Origin: Bacillota bacterium
GTDB lineage: Bacteria > Bacillota > Clostridia > Oscillospirales > Acutalibacteraceae
Length of the DNA: 64,000 bases
NCBI GenBank assembly: GCA_023390175.1
Contig: JAEWDK010000001.1
Location: 1-64,000 of the forward strand
Reading direction: 5' to 3'
A model generated the notes under the pieces. That model did no database searches and was not told the origin of the DNA. It saw only the letters and a program-made list of their open reading frames with translations. Each line of letters starts with the position of its first letter. Positions within the stretch are counted from its first letter, which is position 1. The position numbers and the translations under genes were made by a program. Positions 15,414 through 23,120 of the stretch are shown here, one piece after another.

Positions 15414-16667
15414 ATGAAAGAGTGTAATTTTGATGTTGTAGTAATCGGCGGCGGCCCCGCGGGCCTGGCTGCGGCAATAGAAGCACAGAAAAACGGGGCG
15501 AGCGTTGCCCTGATTGAACGCAATCCGCACCTTGGCGGCATTCTGCTGCAATGCATTCACAGCGGATTCGGCCTGAAATACTTCAAGCAGGAGCTCACCG
15601 GTCCGGAATATGCCCAGCGCTTTATCAATGCCCTTGCGGAAACAAACGTGCAGGTGTTCCTGTCCACCATGGTGCTTCAGCTTACTGCCGAAAAGCAGGT
15701 AATCTGCATGAACGAAAAAGGCATTGAAGTGCTGCACGCAAAAGCGGTTGTGCTTGCCATGGGCTGCCGTGAGCGTACCCGCGGTGAGATTAAAATTCCG
15801 GGCGACCGCTGCGCAGGCGTACTGACCGCCGGTCTTGCCCAGCACTATATCAATATTGACAACTACTGCCCGGGCCACAGATTCGTAATTCTCGGTTCCG
15901 GCGATATTGGCCTGATTATGGCGCGCCGCCTTAGCCTGGAAGGCATGAAGGTGCAGGGCGTGTATGAGCTGATGCCGTATGCGAACGGCCTGACAAGAAA
16001 TATTAAGAACTGTCTGGACGACTTTGGTATTCCGCTGCACCTTTCAACCACCGTTACGCGCGTGATCGGAAAAGACGGGCGCGTTACCGGCGTGGAAGTG
16101 GCAAAGGTTGACGAGCATATGAAGCCCATCGAAGGGACAGCTGAAATCATCCCCTGCGACACGCTCCTGCTCTCCGTCGGCCTTATCCCGGAAAATGAGC
16201 TCTCCACCTACGCAGGCGTTGAGCTGAACCCCCGTACGCACGGGGCAATCGTAGACGACAGCCTTCAAACAAGCGTTCCCGGCATCTTCGCATGCGGAAA
16301 CGTACTGCATGTACATGACCTTGCCGACAATGTAACCGCCGAGGCAGAGCACGCCGGCGCGTCTGCCGCGTCCTATTCAAAAGGTTCGTTCGAAGAAGAT
16401 GAAAGCAACGCCCTTGTTGTTAACTCAGAGGACCCGATCGGTTATACCGTTCCGTCAAAAATCTGTTCACGGCAAAAGGCGTCCGTATTTTTCCGGGTAC
16501 GCCGCCCATGCGACAATGTACGCATCGTTGTCAGCTCCAACGGCAACGTGCTGCTGCAAAGTAAGCCGTGCAGTTACAAGCCAAGCATCATGGAAAACTT
16601 AATTCTTCCGTCTTCCATCCTGCAGAAGGCCAGCAAGGACATCACCCTGAAAATCGAGTCCGTGTAA
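15414..16667 (+). CDS. GlpB-like NAD(P)/FAD-dependent oxidoreductase
   Basis: This 417-residue two-dinucleotide-domain flavoprotein has an FAD site VVVIGGGPAGLAAA near the N-terminus, a CRERTRG loop near residue 117, a second Rossmann site FVILGSGDIGLIMARR at about 160, and the FAD-closing motif GIFACGNVLHVHD. Homologues are annotated as the second subunit of a three-part glycerol-3-phosphate dehydrogenase that passes electrons from the GlpA-like subunit to NAD or a carrier. AAGGAGGG lies eight bases before the ATG at 15414; the start is one base after the GlpA-like stop, so translation is coupled. Eleven codons upstream of this ATG have no ribosome binding site of their own. Confidence 0.87.
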   Translation: MKECNFDVVVIGGGPAGLAAAIEAQKNGASVALIERNPHLGGILLQCIHSGFGLKYFKQELTGPEYAQRFINALAETNVQVFLSTMVLQLTAEKQVICMNEKGIEVLHAKAVVLAMGCRERTRGEIKIPGDRCAGVLTAGLAQHYINIDNYCPGHRFVILGSGDIGLIMARRLSLEGMKVQGVYELMPYANGLTRNIKNCLDDFGIPLHLSTTVTRVIGKDGRVTGVEVAKVDEHMKPIEGTAEIIPCDTLLLSVGLIPENELSTYAGVELNPRTHGAIVDDSLQTSVPGIFACGNVLHVHDLADNVTAEAEHAGASAASYSKGSFEEDESNALVVNSEDPIGYTVPSKICSRQKASVFFRVRRPCDNVRIVVSSNGNVLLQSKPCSYKPSIMENLILPSSILQKASKDITLKIESV

Positions 16668-16680
16668 GGAGGAAATATCC

Positions 16681-17046
16681 ATGAATACAAAAGAACTTGT
16701 CTGTACTATCTGCCCAAACAGCTGTAACCTGATCGTAGAACTGGATTCGGAAGGTCAGGCCGCAAAAGTAAGCGGGAACCGCTGCCCCCGCGGCGAAGTA
16801 TTTGCAAAGCAGGAAGTCGTGTGCCCGATGCGCGTGCTTACCAGCACCGTACTGATCCGCCAGGAAGACGGCACCGAAACGCTGCTGCCCGTACGTTCCT
16901 CGGATTCCTTTGCACTGGAAAAGCATGCACAGGCCATGGAGCTGCTTCGGCACATGACTGTGAAGGCTCCCGTGAAAATGAACGATGTCATCATTCGCGG
17001 TTTGCTGGGCACCGATGTCAATATCATTGCTTCCAGCGATTCCTAA
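16681..17046 (+). CDS. DUF1667 cysteine-rich protein
   Basis: This 121-residue protein has Cys8, Cys11, Cys15, Cys35 and Cys48 in CTICPNSC, GNRCPRG and VVCPM. The spacing resembles the N-terminal [4Fe-4S] region of molybdopterin oxidoreductases, so it probably binds an iron-sulfur cluster. DUF1667 proteins almost always follow a GlpA-like and GlpB-like pair and are likely the third electron-transfer subunit. It starts 13 bases after the GlpB-like stop with an AGGAGG site, and a strong terminator follows directly. Confidence 0.88.
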   Translation: MNTKELVCTICPNSCNLIVELDSEGQAAKVSGNRCPRGEVFAKQEVVCPMRVLTSTVLIRQEDGTETLLPVRSSDSFALEKHAQAMELLRHMTVKAPVKMNDVIIRGLLGTDVNIIASSDS

Positions 17047-17051
17047 TTTAA

Positions 17052-17095
17052 AAATGAGGCAGGCGATCCCAAAAGATTGCCTGCCTCATTTATTT
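17052..17095 (+). terminator. Terminator of the oxidase trio
   Basis: Stem 17052-17068 with 17075-17091 (17 pairs, one G-T) has a loop of six bases and is followed by ATTTGT. It begins six bases after the DUF1667 stop. The minus strand also ends in CATTTTTAAATT, so it may serve both directions. Confidence 0.85.
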
Positions 17096-17097
17096 GT

Positions 17098-17135
17098 AAA
17101 AAAACGCCAAGGCCGGTAACCTTGGCGCTTTTTCT
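17098..17135 (-). terminator. Terminator of the RuBisCO-like operon
   Basis: CGCCAAGG (17105-17112) pairs with CCTTGGCG (17120-17127); on the minus strand eight T residues follow. It is about 20 bases past the RuBisCO-like stop. CTTTTT also follows on the plus strand. Confidence 0.85.
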
Positions 17136-17154
17136 ATATTAGGAGTCGTTGTAA

Positions 17155-18441
17155 TTAAGAATTCTTCTTATCGTAACCAAAGCGTTCCAGCGCAACGCGA
17201 AGCTCTTCATGGTTCTGCGCCGCCTCGGTTAATCCGGTGCCGGACATAACGGCATCGATCGCCTGACGCATTGCACGCGCGCCGGCTGTGGCGCCCATTG
17301 GATGGCCCTGTACGGAGCCGCCCGGCGCAAGGATAATATCGTTGCCCAGGTCTTTCATATAGCGTTCCGCCATACCGGGATGTACGCCGCCCCCTACGCA
17401 GGGCATGGAAGGCTTAATATGATAGTACGGCAAAGACATTTCATGAGCCGTCTGGATATATTTTTGGAATTTAAGCGGATACCCTCCGTAAGGGGTATTC
17501 ATCATAATCATATCGGTGCCGGCCAGCCTTGGGAAACGCCCGGTGGCCAGCGGTGATGTAAATCCGCTGTTTGTCCCTTCGTAATACATGCCGACGCCCG
17601 CATAATGGCCCAGAATCGGTACATTCACGCTCTCCGCCAATGCGCGCACCATGCTGTAGCCGACAGCCGCATAGCTAACCATAATCGCTTTGGCTCCGGC
17701 CTCGATGCAGCGTTTCGCATTGTCGATAATGCGGTCGGCCCGGTCGGTAATATTGCACACATAAATAGTACGGTGGCCTGTTTCCTCGTAGGCGGCATCC
17801 GAAGCCTGCTGATAGGCTTTTACACGCTCGACCGCCGGGCAGAAGTCCGGGTTGCCAAGCAGCTCGTCATCTTTGATAAAGTCCACGCCGCCCAGTGCGG
17901 TTTTGTAGAAAATTTCCGCGCCGACATTCGGTGTAAAGCCGGTGCAGGGCTTAATCATATTCAGCACCAACGGGCGGTCTTTCACACCCGTAACTGAGCG
18001 CAGGCCGTCAATGCCGAAATTCGGCCCCTTGAATTCCTTGACAAAGCATTCCGGGAACTGAAGATCCACCAACTTGACCTGAGCGGATGTGGAAGCGTCG
18101 TTGCCCAGCAAAGTTGTCATCATCTGCGGGAACTGTGCTCCGAAATTGGACACCGGATAGGCAAGCTGAATCAGGTAGGAAACTTTGTCCGTCTGCACCT
18201 GGCTGAAAAGGTCGCACGGGGGCAGGTCAATAATATTGACAACCTTGCCCATATGGTTTTCGCGCATATCATCTGTAATGCCCGGAACCGGCACCCAAGT
18301 GCCGATTGTTTGGCCGATTGCCATTGCGGAAGCTTTTTCCACCACGTTTGTTTCTTTCGGCAGTTCAATATAATATTCAGCGAGTACATAATCAAGATTG
18401 CGAATGGATTCATTTAGCGCATATAACTGAGTCTGCTTCAT
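17155..18441 (-). CDS. RuBisCO-like protein (form IV type)
   Basis: This 428-residue protein has the RuBisCO large-subunit fold. Compared with true RuBisCO, the metal triad is kept: Lys190, Asp192 and Glu193 in FIKDDE. The first catalytic Lys (Lys164 in MIKPCTG), His279 (GHYAG) and the phosphate glycines 374-375 (LAPGGSVQGHPMGA) are also kept. The loop-6 Lys needed for CO2 fixation is absent: GTVVGKLEG is replaced by MNTPYGGYP (about 315-322). The second lysine of the KPK motif is Cys166, and the SGG motif is VGGG (349-352). It is therefore not a carboxylase, but it probably enolises, isomerises or decarboxylates a sugar phosphate. Its start overlaps the TIM-like stop by ATGA, so the two are translated together. 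Apionate-pathway and methionine-salvage RuBisCO-like proteins are the known comparisons; the substrate here is open. Confidence 0.93.
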   Translation of the reverse strand: MKQTQLYALNESIRNLDYVLAEYYIELPKETNVVEKASAMAIGQTIGTWVPVPGITDDMRENHMGKVVNIIDLPPCDLFSQVQTDKVSYLIQLAYPVSNFGAQFPQMMTTLLGNDASTSAQVKLVDLQFPECFVKEFKGPNFGIDGLRSVTGVKDRPLVLNMIKPCTGFTPNVGAEIFYKTALGGVDFIKDDELLGNPDFCPAVERVKAYQQASDAAYEETGHRTIYVCNITDRADRIIDNAKRCIEAGAKAIMVSYAAVGYSMVRALAESVNVPILGHYAGVGMYYEGTNSGFTSPLATGRFPRLAGTDMIMMNTPYGGYPLKFQKYIQTAHEMSLPYYHIKPSMPCVGGGVHPGMAERYMKDLGNDIILAPGGSVQGHPMGATAGARAMRQAIDAVMSGTGLTEAAQNHEELRVALERFGYDKKNS

Positions 18442-19250
18442 ACTGCAGCCTCCTTAGAACGTCTTGTTTCAAACAGCGGCAGCACCTTGCGGATAATTTC
18501 ATTAAAGTTGCCGGCATCCCACGCGCTGCGGCCGATAAACAGGCCGTCGATATGCGGCATCAGAATCAGCTCTTCGGCATTGCGCGGGTTCACGCTGCCG
18601 CCGTACAGCACGGGAATGTCGCCGCCGATTTCAGCGCCGAACAGTTCAACCAAAGCCTCACGGATTACAAGATGGATGTGGTCCGCATATTCTTTGGATG
18701 CCGGAACACCGTTCACGCCAATTGCCCACACGGGCTCATATGCAACAAGTGCTTTTTTCGCCTGTTCCGGCGTAACGTCATGAAAACCGACCTTCAGCTG
18801 TGTGCGCAGCACTTCTTCGGCTATTCCGTAATTCTTTTCTTCATCGGTTTCGCCCACGCACAGCAGCGGAATAAAGTCATGCTGCAGCGCGCACAAAACC
18901 TTTTTATTCTCCTGTATATTCGTTTCAAGGAACGTGTGACGGCGCTCGGAGTGGCCGACCATCACCATATCCATGCCGGCTTCCTGAAGCATCAACGGTG
19001 AAATTTCACCGGTAAACTGGCCCTGCTCTTCCCAGCCCATGTTCTGTGCGCCCAGCAAAACACTCTGCTTCGGTACGGAAGCCCGCGCTGCAGCCAGCGT
19101 TGTGTAGGAAGGGATGACAAACAGTTCCATTTTTTCACGGGAAATGTCCTGTGTCAGCTCACTGAGCTGCGTCAGAAATTCAACCGTTTGCCCGGTTGTT
19201 TTATACATTTTGGTGTTTGTACCAAGGTAAATCTTTTTCCTTCGTTCCAT
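18438..19250 (-). CDS. Triosephosphate-isomerase homologue, probably a tetrulose-phosphate isomerase
   Basis: This 270-residue TIM barrel keeps the isomerase residues Asn12 and Lys14 (GTNTKMYKT), His100 (VGHSERR), Glu172 (AYEPVWAIG) and the phosphate loop LYGGSV (216-221). Two signatures of glycolytic TIM are changed: NWKMN becomes NTKMY, and loop 6 AIGTGKTA becomes AIGVNGVPAS (176-185). Similar changes occur in the EryH/LerI branch that isomerises L-erythrulose 1-phosphate. With an RpiB homologue upstream and a RuBisCO-like protein downstream, an erythrulose-phosphate or related substrate is more likely than glyceraldehyde 3-phosphate. A glycolytic role cannot be excluded by sequence alone. 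Confidence 0.85.
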   Translation of the reverse strand: MERRKKIYLGTNTKMYKTTGQTVEFLTQLSELTQDISREKMELFVIPSYTTLAAARASVPKQSVLLGAQNMGWEEQGQFTGEISPLMLQEAGMDMVMVGHSERRHTFLETNIQENKKVLCALQHDFIPLLCVGETDEEKNYGIAEEVLRTQLKVGFHDVTPEQAKKALVAYEPVWAIGVNGVPASKEYADHIHLVIREALVELFGAEIGGDIPVLYGGSVNPRNAEELILMPHIDGLFIGRSAWDAGNFNEIIRKVLPLFETRRSKEAAV

Positions 19251-19282
19251 GGAAACTCCTCCATTCGCTTTAAAATTAAATC

Positions 19283-19747
19283 CTATTTGAAGTTTTCCTT
19301 TTCAACATCACGAATTTCCTGTACCTTCACAGTAGAACTTCCGTCCTTAAACTCGAGGGGAAGCCACTCGTCCACAATCTTTTTGGCGAGTTCAAACCCA
19401 ATAACACGTGCGCCCATGCACAGCACGTTTGCATTGTTGCTCAGTACGGAACGCTCGGCAGAGTACGCATCATGGCAGACAGCCGCGCGTATTCCCTTGA
19501 ATTTGTTGGCGGTCATGGCCATGCCGATGCCGGTTCCGCATACTAAAATTCCGCGTTTGTTATAGCCGCTGTCAATAATGTTTTGGCAAAGGCGTTTTGC
19601 AACGCTTGGGTAGTTAGTCGGGTCATCGCAGGAATCACAGCCCACATTTTCCACCGTGAGGCCTTTCTTTTCAAGATATTTAACAAGCATACTCTTCATG
19701 TCAACCGCGGCATTGTCACAACCAATTACAATTGTATTCCGATCCAT
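19283..19747 (-). CDS. RpiB/LacAB-family sugar-phosphate isomerase
   Basis: This 154-residue enzyme has the RpiB core VCGTGIGMAMTANK with catalytic Cys70, His92 in AVCHD and the end motif NVLCMGARVIG. The N-terminal motif of ribose-phosphate isomerases, SDHAG, reads CDNAAVD here (Asp11, Asn12), so the sugar-ring His is replaced. Relatives EryI/DerI convert D-erythrulose 4-phosphate to D-erythrose 4-phosphate. It is first in the three-gene operon with the TIM-like and RuBisCO-like genes, with an AAAGGAG site and a good promoter. The likely role is the last isomerisation toward erythrose 4-phosphate or a pentose phosphate (inference). Confidence 0.88.
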   Translation of the reverse strand: MDRNTIVIGCDNAAVDMKSMLVKYLEKKGLTVENVGCDSCDDPTNYPSVAKRLCQNIIDSGYNKRGILVCGTGIGMAMTANKFKGIRAAVCHDAYSAERSVLSNNANVLCMGARVIGFELAKKIVDEWLPLEFKDGSSTVKVQEIRDVEKENFK

Positions 19748-19789
19748 ACAAATTTCTCCTTTGTTTTTGTTTTTTGTTGATTTATATTT

Positions 19790-19818
19790 ATTTTACATCA
19801 TATGTCACGCGATTTCAA
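19790..19818 (-). promoter_or_regulatory. Promoter of the RpiB-TIM-RuBisCO-like operon
   Basis: On the minus strand TTGAAA (19813-19818), a 17-base spacer and TAAAAT (19790-19795) lie about 43 bases before the RpiB start. A TTGTGTTAT motif shared with the aldolase promoter region lies about 20 bases upstream of the -35. Confidence 0.65.
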
Positions 19819-20031
19819 TAGCGTAATCAATCATAATATAACACAATGTCTTTTATACCAGTCTAAATAGGCTATATGTTAGGTAAATTGCTCTATTTGC
19901 TTCGTTAAAAAACAAAAAATATCCAAATCAATAAAATTAAATTCATTAAGATTACTCTTAAATCGGTCATGACCGGATAAATCAGCCTAAAGGCGATTCC
20001 TATTCCAGACCCTGTTTTGGGCGCAAACAAA

Positions 20032-20070
20032 AAAGGACAAGGTTCAGTACCATACCGAACCCTGTCCTTT
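20032..20070 (-). terminator. Terminator of the SpoIIE/HydS operon
   Basis: Stem 20032-20045 with 20057-20070 (13 of 14 pairs) is followed on the minus strand by seven or more T residues, 20 bases past the SpoIIE stop. Confidence 0.85.
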
Positions 20071-20090
20071 GAAAGCTTTCACTTACATTG

Positions 20091-21257
20091 TCAGCATAAA
20101 CTCAGGTTTACCCGCTTCCCCATTTGTTCCAAATACTCTTCAAGCTGTTTAATCAGCATCAGTTTTGTATTAAAATCGATTTCGGTGCCCGAATGCGCCA
20201 AATTGACGGTTGTACCGAAATAGATGTTAATATCCGTCGCTTCTTCTATCAGCAGCACGGCAAGCTGCGAAGCACCGTCCCGCTTCCTTTTCATATTCAG
20301 CAGAACAAGCGGGCTGCAAATAAATTCGCCGCAGAGTTCGACAACCTTTTTCAGTGTGATGACTCCCTCCGTAACAAGATCAACGCCTTTGATTGCGGAC
20401 ATTGCCGGAATTTCTTCACTTTCGCTGTCAGGAACCATCGTAACAGGCACCGCCAGATATTTGCCGACTGTTGATGCGGTTGTTCCGCCGCACACAACCC
20501 TTTTGCCCTTTTTCGTAAAAAACAGCTTTAAAATTCGGTTGTCTTCCTCCTGATTTTTAGGCGGGCCGATCAGGATATTGACGGGCCTGCGCTGCTTCAT
20601 CTTCACTGCAAAGACCGTGATATCATCATCCGCAGAATCCATGTTGAGCGACATGCAGGCATTGCCGATGGAAGCAGCCAGACAGGGCGCTGAAATTTCG
20701 GGTGTATAGATCCGTTCCAAAAAGCTGATAATATCATCCATTTCCCAGCCGTTCTGCGCAAGCTTTCCGACCCCGGAATTTGTCACCCCGTCGGTCATCA
20801 GTACTATGATATCATTTTCCAGCAGATCAATATGGCTTTCATGGATTTCTTTCTCCCCGATAAAGCGAACGGAGGAAGGGTAGTTCATATTTTTGCCGCC
20901 GCGCAGGACAATCGCCCTTGGATTGTCATACTGCACCAAATATACGCGGTCGTTTTCCAGCCCGAGAACGGTAAAGGTAGCGTAAGCAAGCTTTCGCTCT
21001 TTGCACGTTGGGAGCGTACTTGCCACCGCATCCACGCACTCTTCCAGTGGCAGATTTTTCGAAATCATTGTTCCCAATATCGTAGCGGTAAGCGTTGCAA
21101 GGATGTTGGCCTTTACGCCGCTGCCGAGGCCGTCCGACAAAACAAACACCGCCTTATTTTCATCCTTGAAAACAGTGTAATAATCACCGCAAAGCGTTTC
21201 GGAATGCTTGTTGATAGAAAGTTTTCCGGTTTCGATGAATAAAGGATTTGTAATCAT
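20091..21257 (-). CDS. SpoIIE-family serine/threonine phosphatase
   Basis: This 388-residue protein has an N-terminal PP2C/SpoIIE phosphatase domain (about 1-220) with metal-binding Asp in VLSDGLGSG, MTDGVTNSG and ADDDITVF. A second domain (about 225-388) begins with NILIGPPKNQEEDNRIL and is typical of the phosphatases that accompany HydS-type sensors. I start it at the ATG at 21255-21257, after GGGGAG; the in-frame ATG at 21281 overlaps the upstream gene and has no ribosome binding site. It is four bases after the HydS-like gene and probably dephosphorylates an unknown partner in response to that sensor. Confidence 0.88.
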   Translation of the reverse strand: MITNPLFIETGKLSINKHSETLCGDYYTVFKDENKAVFVLSDGLGSGVKANILATLTATILGTMISKNLPLEECVDAVASTLPTCKERKLAYATFTVLGLENDRVYLVQYDNPRAIVLRGGKNMNYPSSVRFIGEKEIHESHIDLLENDIIVLMTDGVTNSGVGKLAQNGWEMDDIISFLERIYTPEISAPCLAASIGNACMSLNMDSADDDITVFAVKMKQRRPVNILIGPPKNQEEDNRILKLFFTKKGKRVVCGGTTASTVGKYLAVPVTMVPDSESEEIPAMSAIKGVDLVTEGVITLKKVVELCGEFICSPLVLLNMKRKRDGASQLAVLLIEEATDINIYFGTTVNLAHSGTEIDFNTKLMLIKQLEEYLEQMGKRVNLSLC

Positions 21258-21261
21258 ACCG

Positions 21262-22950
21262 TTATTGCTCCCCGTCATCAAGCAAAATTGTTTCTTTCAA
21301 GTCATGAATGGCAATTTTAGTTTCTGCTGCGGTTTCCCCCAGCAGAGCCGCGATTTCGTGCACTACCCGCAACTGTTTGTCCGCAATATTGTCCGCCATT
21401 GCCGCCGCCTGCAGCTTTGTCTGCATCAACTGATTCTTTTTCTGCCGGTCATGTGTTATATCCTTCATAATGCAAATTACAATGCTGTTATTCCTGTCGT
21501 ACAGAAATGTTTGCTCAAGATACACTTTGTATTCTACCAAAAAATTATATTTTACGGATTGTTTTGTTTCCGATGTAATCATCTCTACAAAATCAAATTC
21601 ATCCAAAATACGGGAAACGGGCTGATTCACAATATCTTCAGGCAGCAAACCGAAAATTTTGCATGCCGACTGATTGATTTGCTGCACCTTCAAATCCATG
21701 TCCACCGTCAATATTGCGTTGGGCGTAACATTTATAATTTTCTCCGAAAAGGATTCCGCGCGCTCCTTCATAAACGGCAGGCACATGTTGATTTCCGCTT
21801 TTCCCATAAATACCGCTATGGCTTTTTCCCTGCAGGAGGAATAGCCGCACATGCTGCAGTTCAGCTCGTCCTCAGCGGAGTTTTTGCCCATCTTATGCAG
21901 AATTCCCGTAATTTGCGCTTCCGTAGGAATAATTTGCACAATGCGCTCATCTGAAAACGAAGTGTTAAGGGCAAGATCGGTTTTAATATTAAAATCCTCC
22001 GCATATTTTTTCACGGCTGAGGTGTCTTTTACCCTCAGTTCGGAGGTAAGCTGCGAATAATTGCTTTTTTGGAACGACGGCCCGCCAATGCAGCTCCCCT
22101 GACACATGCTCATTTCGATAAAACAGTTTTTCAGTGCGCCCGAGCACACATCGTCGATTGCCTGGGCGCAGCGGTCAAATCCGTCTATCGAAATATACCG
22201 GTATGTTTCCTCTTTTTTTAAAGTCCCTAAAATTCCGCCGTTTACAGGGAACATTCTGGACAGGTATTTCGATTCGGTTACAGCCTCATCGCCGTACGGC
22301 AGAGTAACGCCCGATTCGGAAAAATAGTCCTTCAGCTCGTCGAAGGTTATTACAAAATCCGCTTCGGAACCAGCTTCAAGGCGCTCTGCTTTTTTTGAAA
22401 TGCAGGGCCCGATGAAGACAATCACGGCGCCGGGAAAACGTTCCTTTAAAAGCTTTGCATGCACCTGCATGGGCGTAAGGACGGGGGCAAGATACAAAAG
22501 TGCATCGGGGCGGTATTTGCGGATATATGTATTGACGGAGGAACAGCAGGAAGAAATATAGGTATTCCCCGGATTTTCACAAATCAGCCTTTCATATTCT
22601 GTTTTTACCAGATACGCTCCTTCTGCGGTTTCATAGGCATCGGTGAAGTTCAGTTCCCGGAGCGCAGCCTTCATGTTTGCATACGAAATATGGAAATAGG
22701 CTGCAAACGACGGCGCTATGCTCGCGATTACAGTTTTTCCCGCATGCAAAACCTCTGCAAGCATGGGAATATCACTGATATCCTCTTTCGCGGCCTGCGG
22801 ACACACAATCGTACAGTTGCCGCATAAAATGCACTCCTCTTCAATAATCTGAGCACAATGATTTTGGACTTCAATCGCCTTTACAGGGCAATATCTGACA
22901 CATTTGTAGCAGTTTTTGCAGTTCACTTTTTTGAATTGTAAGATGCTCAT
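21262..22950 (-). CDS. HydS-like [FeFe]-hydrogenase-type sensor with PAS domain
   Basis: This 562-residue cytoplasmic protein has two [4Fe-4S] motifs (Cys11/14/17/21 and Cys40/43/46/50). A hydrogenase H-domain follows (about 70-300) with relaxed signatures: SSCCSSV (Cys135/136), GPCISKKAE (Cys183), and MSMCQGSCIGG (Cys283, Cys287). Next come a third cluster domain, CSMCGYSSCREKA (about 374-403), and a PAS domain (about 418-525, NAILTVDMDLKVQQIN). The cysteines that hold the H-cluster are all present, but the TSCCP and GGC contexts are altered as in sensory (group C) hydrogenases. I start it at 22950, after GAAAGGA. Sensing of H2 or redox state is inferred. A redox sensor without hydrogenase activity is the alternative. 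Confidence 0.85.
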   Translation of the reverse strand: MSILQFKKVNCKNCYKCVRYCPVKAIEVQNHCAQIIEEECILCGNCTIVCPQAAKEDISDIPMLAEVLHAGKTVIASIAPSFAAYFHISYANMKAALRELNFTDAYETAEGAYLVKTEYERLICENPGNTYISSCCSSVNTYIRKYRPDALLYLAPVLTPMQVHAKLLKERFPGAVIVFIGPCISKKAERLEAGSEADFVITFDELKDYFSESGVTLPYGDEAVTESKYLSRMFPVNGGILGTLKKEETYRYISIDGFDRCAQAIDDVCSGALKNCFIEMSMCQGSCIGGPSFQKSNYSQLTSELRVKDTSAVKKYAEDFNIKTDLALNTSFSDERIVQIIPTEAQITGILHKMGKNSAEDELNCSMCGYSSCREKAIAVFMGKAEINMCLPFMKERAESFSEKIINVTPNAILTVDMDLKVQQINQSACKIFGLLPEDIVNQPVSRILDEFDFVEMITSETKQSVKYNFLVEYKVYLEQTFLYDRNNSIVICIMKDITHDRQKKNQLMQTKLQAAAMADNIADKQLRVVHEIAALLGETAAETKIAIHDLKETILLDDGEQ

Positions 22951-23005
22951 ATGAAAGTCCTTTCGTTCCTGTTCCCAAAATATTCCCGGATTTAACGTGT
23001 AAAAA

Positions 23006-23034
23006 ATTATACCATGCACGGGCGGATTAATCAA
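23006..23034 (-). promoter_or_regulatory. Promoter of the HydS/SpoIIE operon
   Basis: On the minus strand TTGATT (23029-23034), a 17-base spacer and extended -10 TGGTATAAT (23006-23011 for the hexamer) lie 56 bases before the chosen start codon. This also supports the start at 22950 over the one at 23034. Confidence 0.75.
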
Positions 23035-23068
23035 TGCGAGCCCTTCCCGGCCTTAGGCAAAATAGTCT

Positions 23069-23098
23069 TTGAATCTTAGGCGCAGAATATGATATACT
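23069..23098 (+). promoter_or_regulatory. Promoter of the small basic ORF
   Basis: TTGAAT (23069-23074), an 18-base spacer and TATACT (23093-23098) lie 22 bases before the ATG. The transcript leader would be very short and begins with the AAAGGA ribosome binding site. Confidence 0.65.
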
Positions 23099-23120
23099 AA
23101 TACCGAAAGGATGCGATAGG

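Larger units (their letters stand above)
19748..20090. other. 343-base intergenic region
   Basis: It contains the promoter of the RpiB operon (19790-19818), an upstream TTGTGTTAT-type site at 19838-19847 and the terminator of the SpoIIE gene (20032-20070). Between 19860 and 20020 I see nothing recognisable. Confidence 0.5.

Noticed and set aside
14540..15556. 338-codon minus-strand reading frame
   Set aside because: Antisense to the GlpA-like gene and overlapping the GlpB-like start; no motif found.
13964..17046. Glycerol-use operon
   Set aside because: The trio is the type found with glycerol kinase, but no glpK or glpF is nearby, and a PTS and DeoR gene are.
17155..18441. True CO2-fixing RuBisCO
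   Set aside because: The loop-6 lysine needed for carboxylation is missing, and no phosphoribulokinase or small subunit gene is present.
19811..19826. Catabolite-response element over the RpiB promoter (TGAAATCGCGTGACA)
   Set aside because: It resembles a cre site only in part and misses several fixed positions of the consensus.
21262..22950. Catalytic [FeFe] hydrogenase
   Set aside because: The L1 and L3 signatures depart from TSCCP and MACPGGC, and a PAS domain plus phosphatase neighbour point to sensing.
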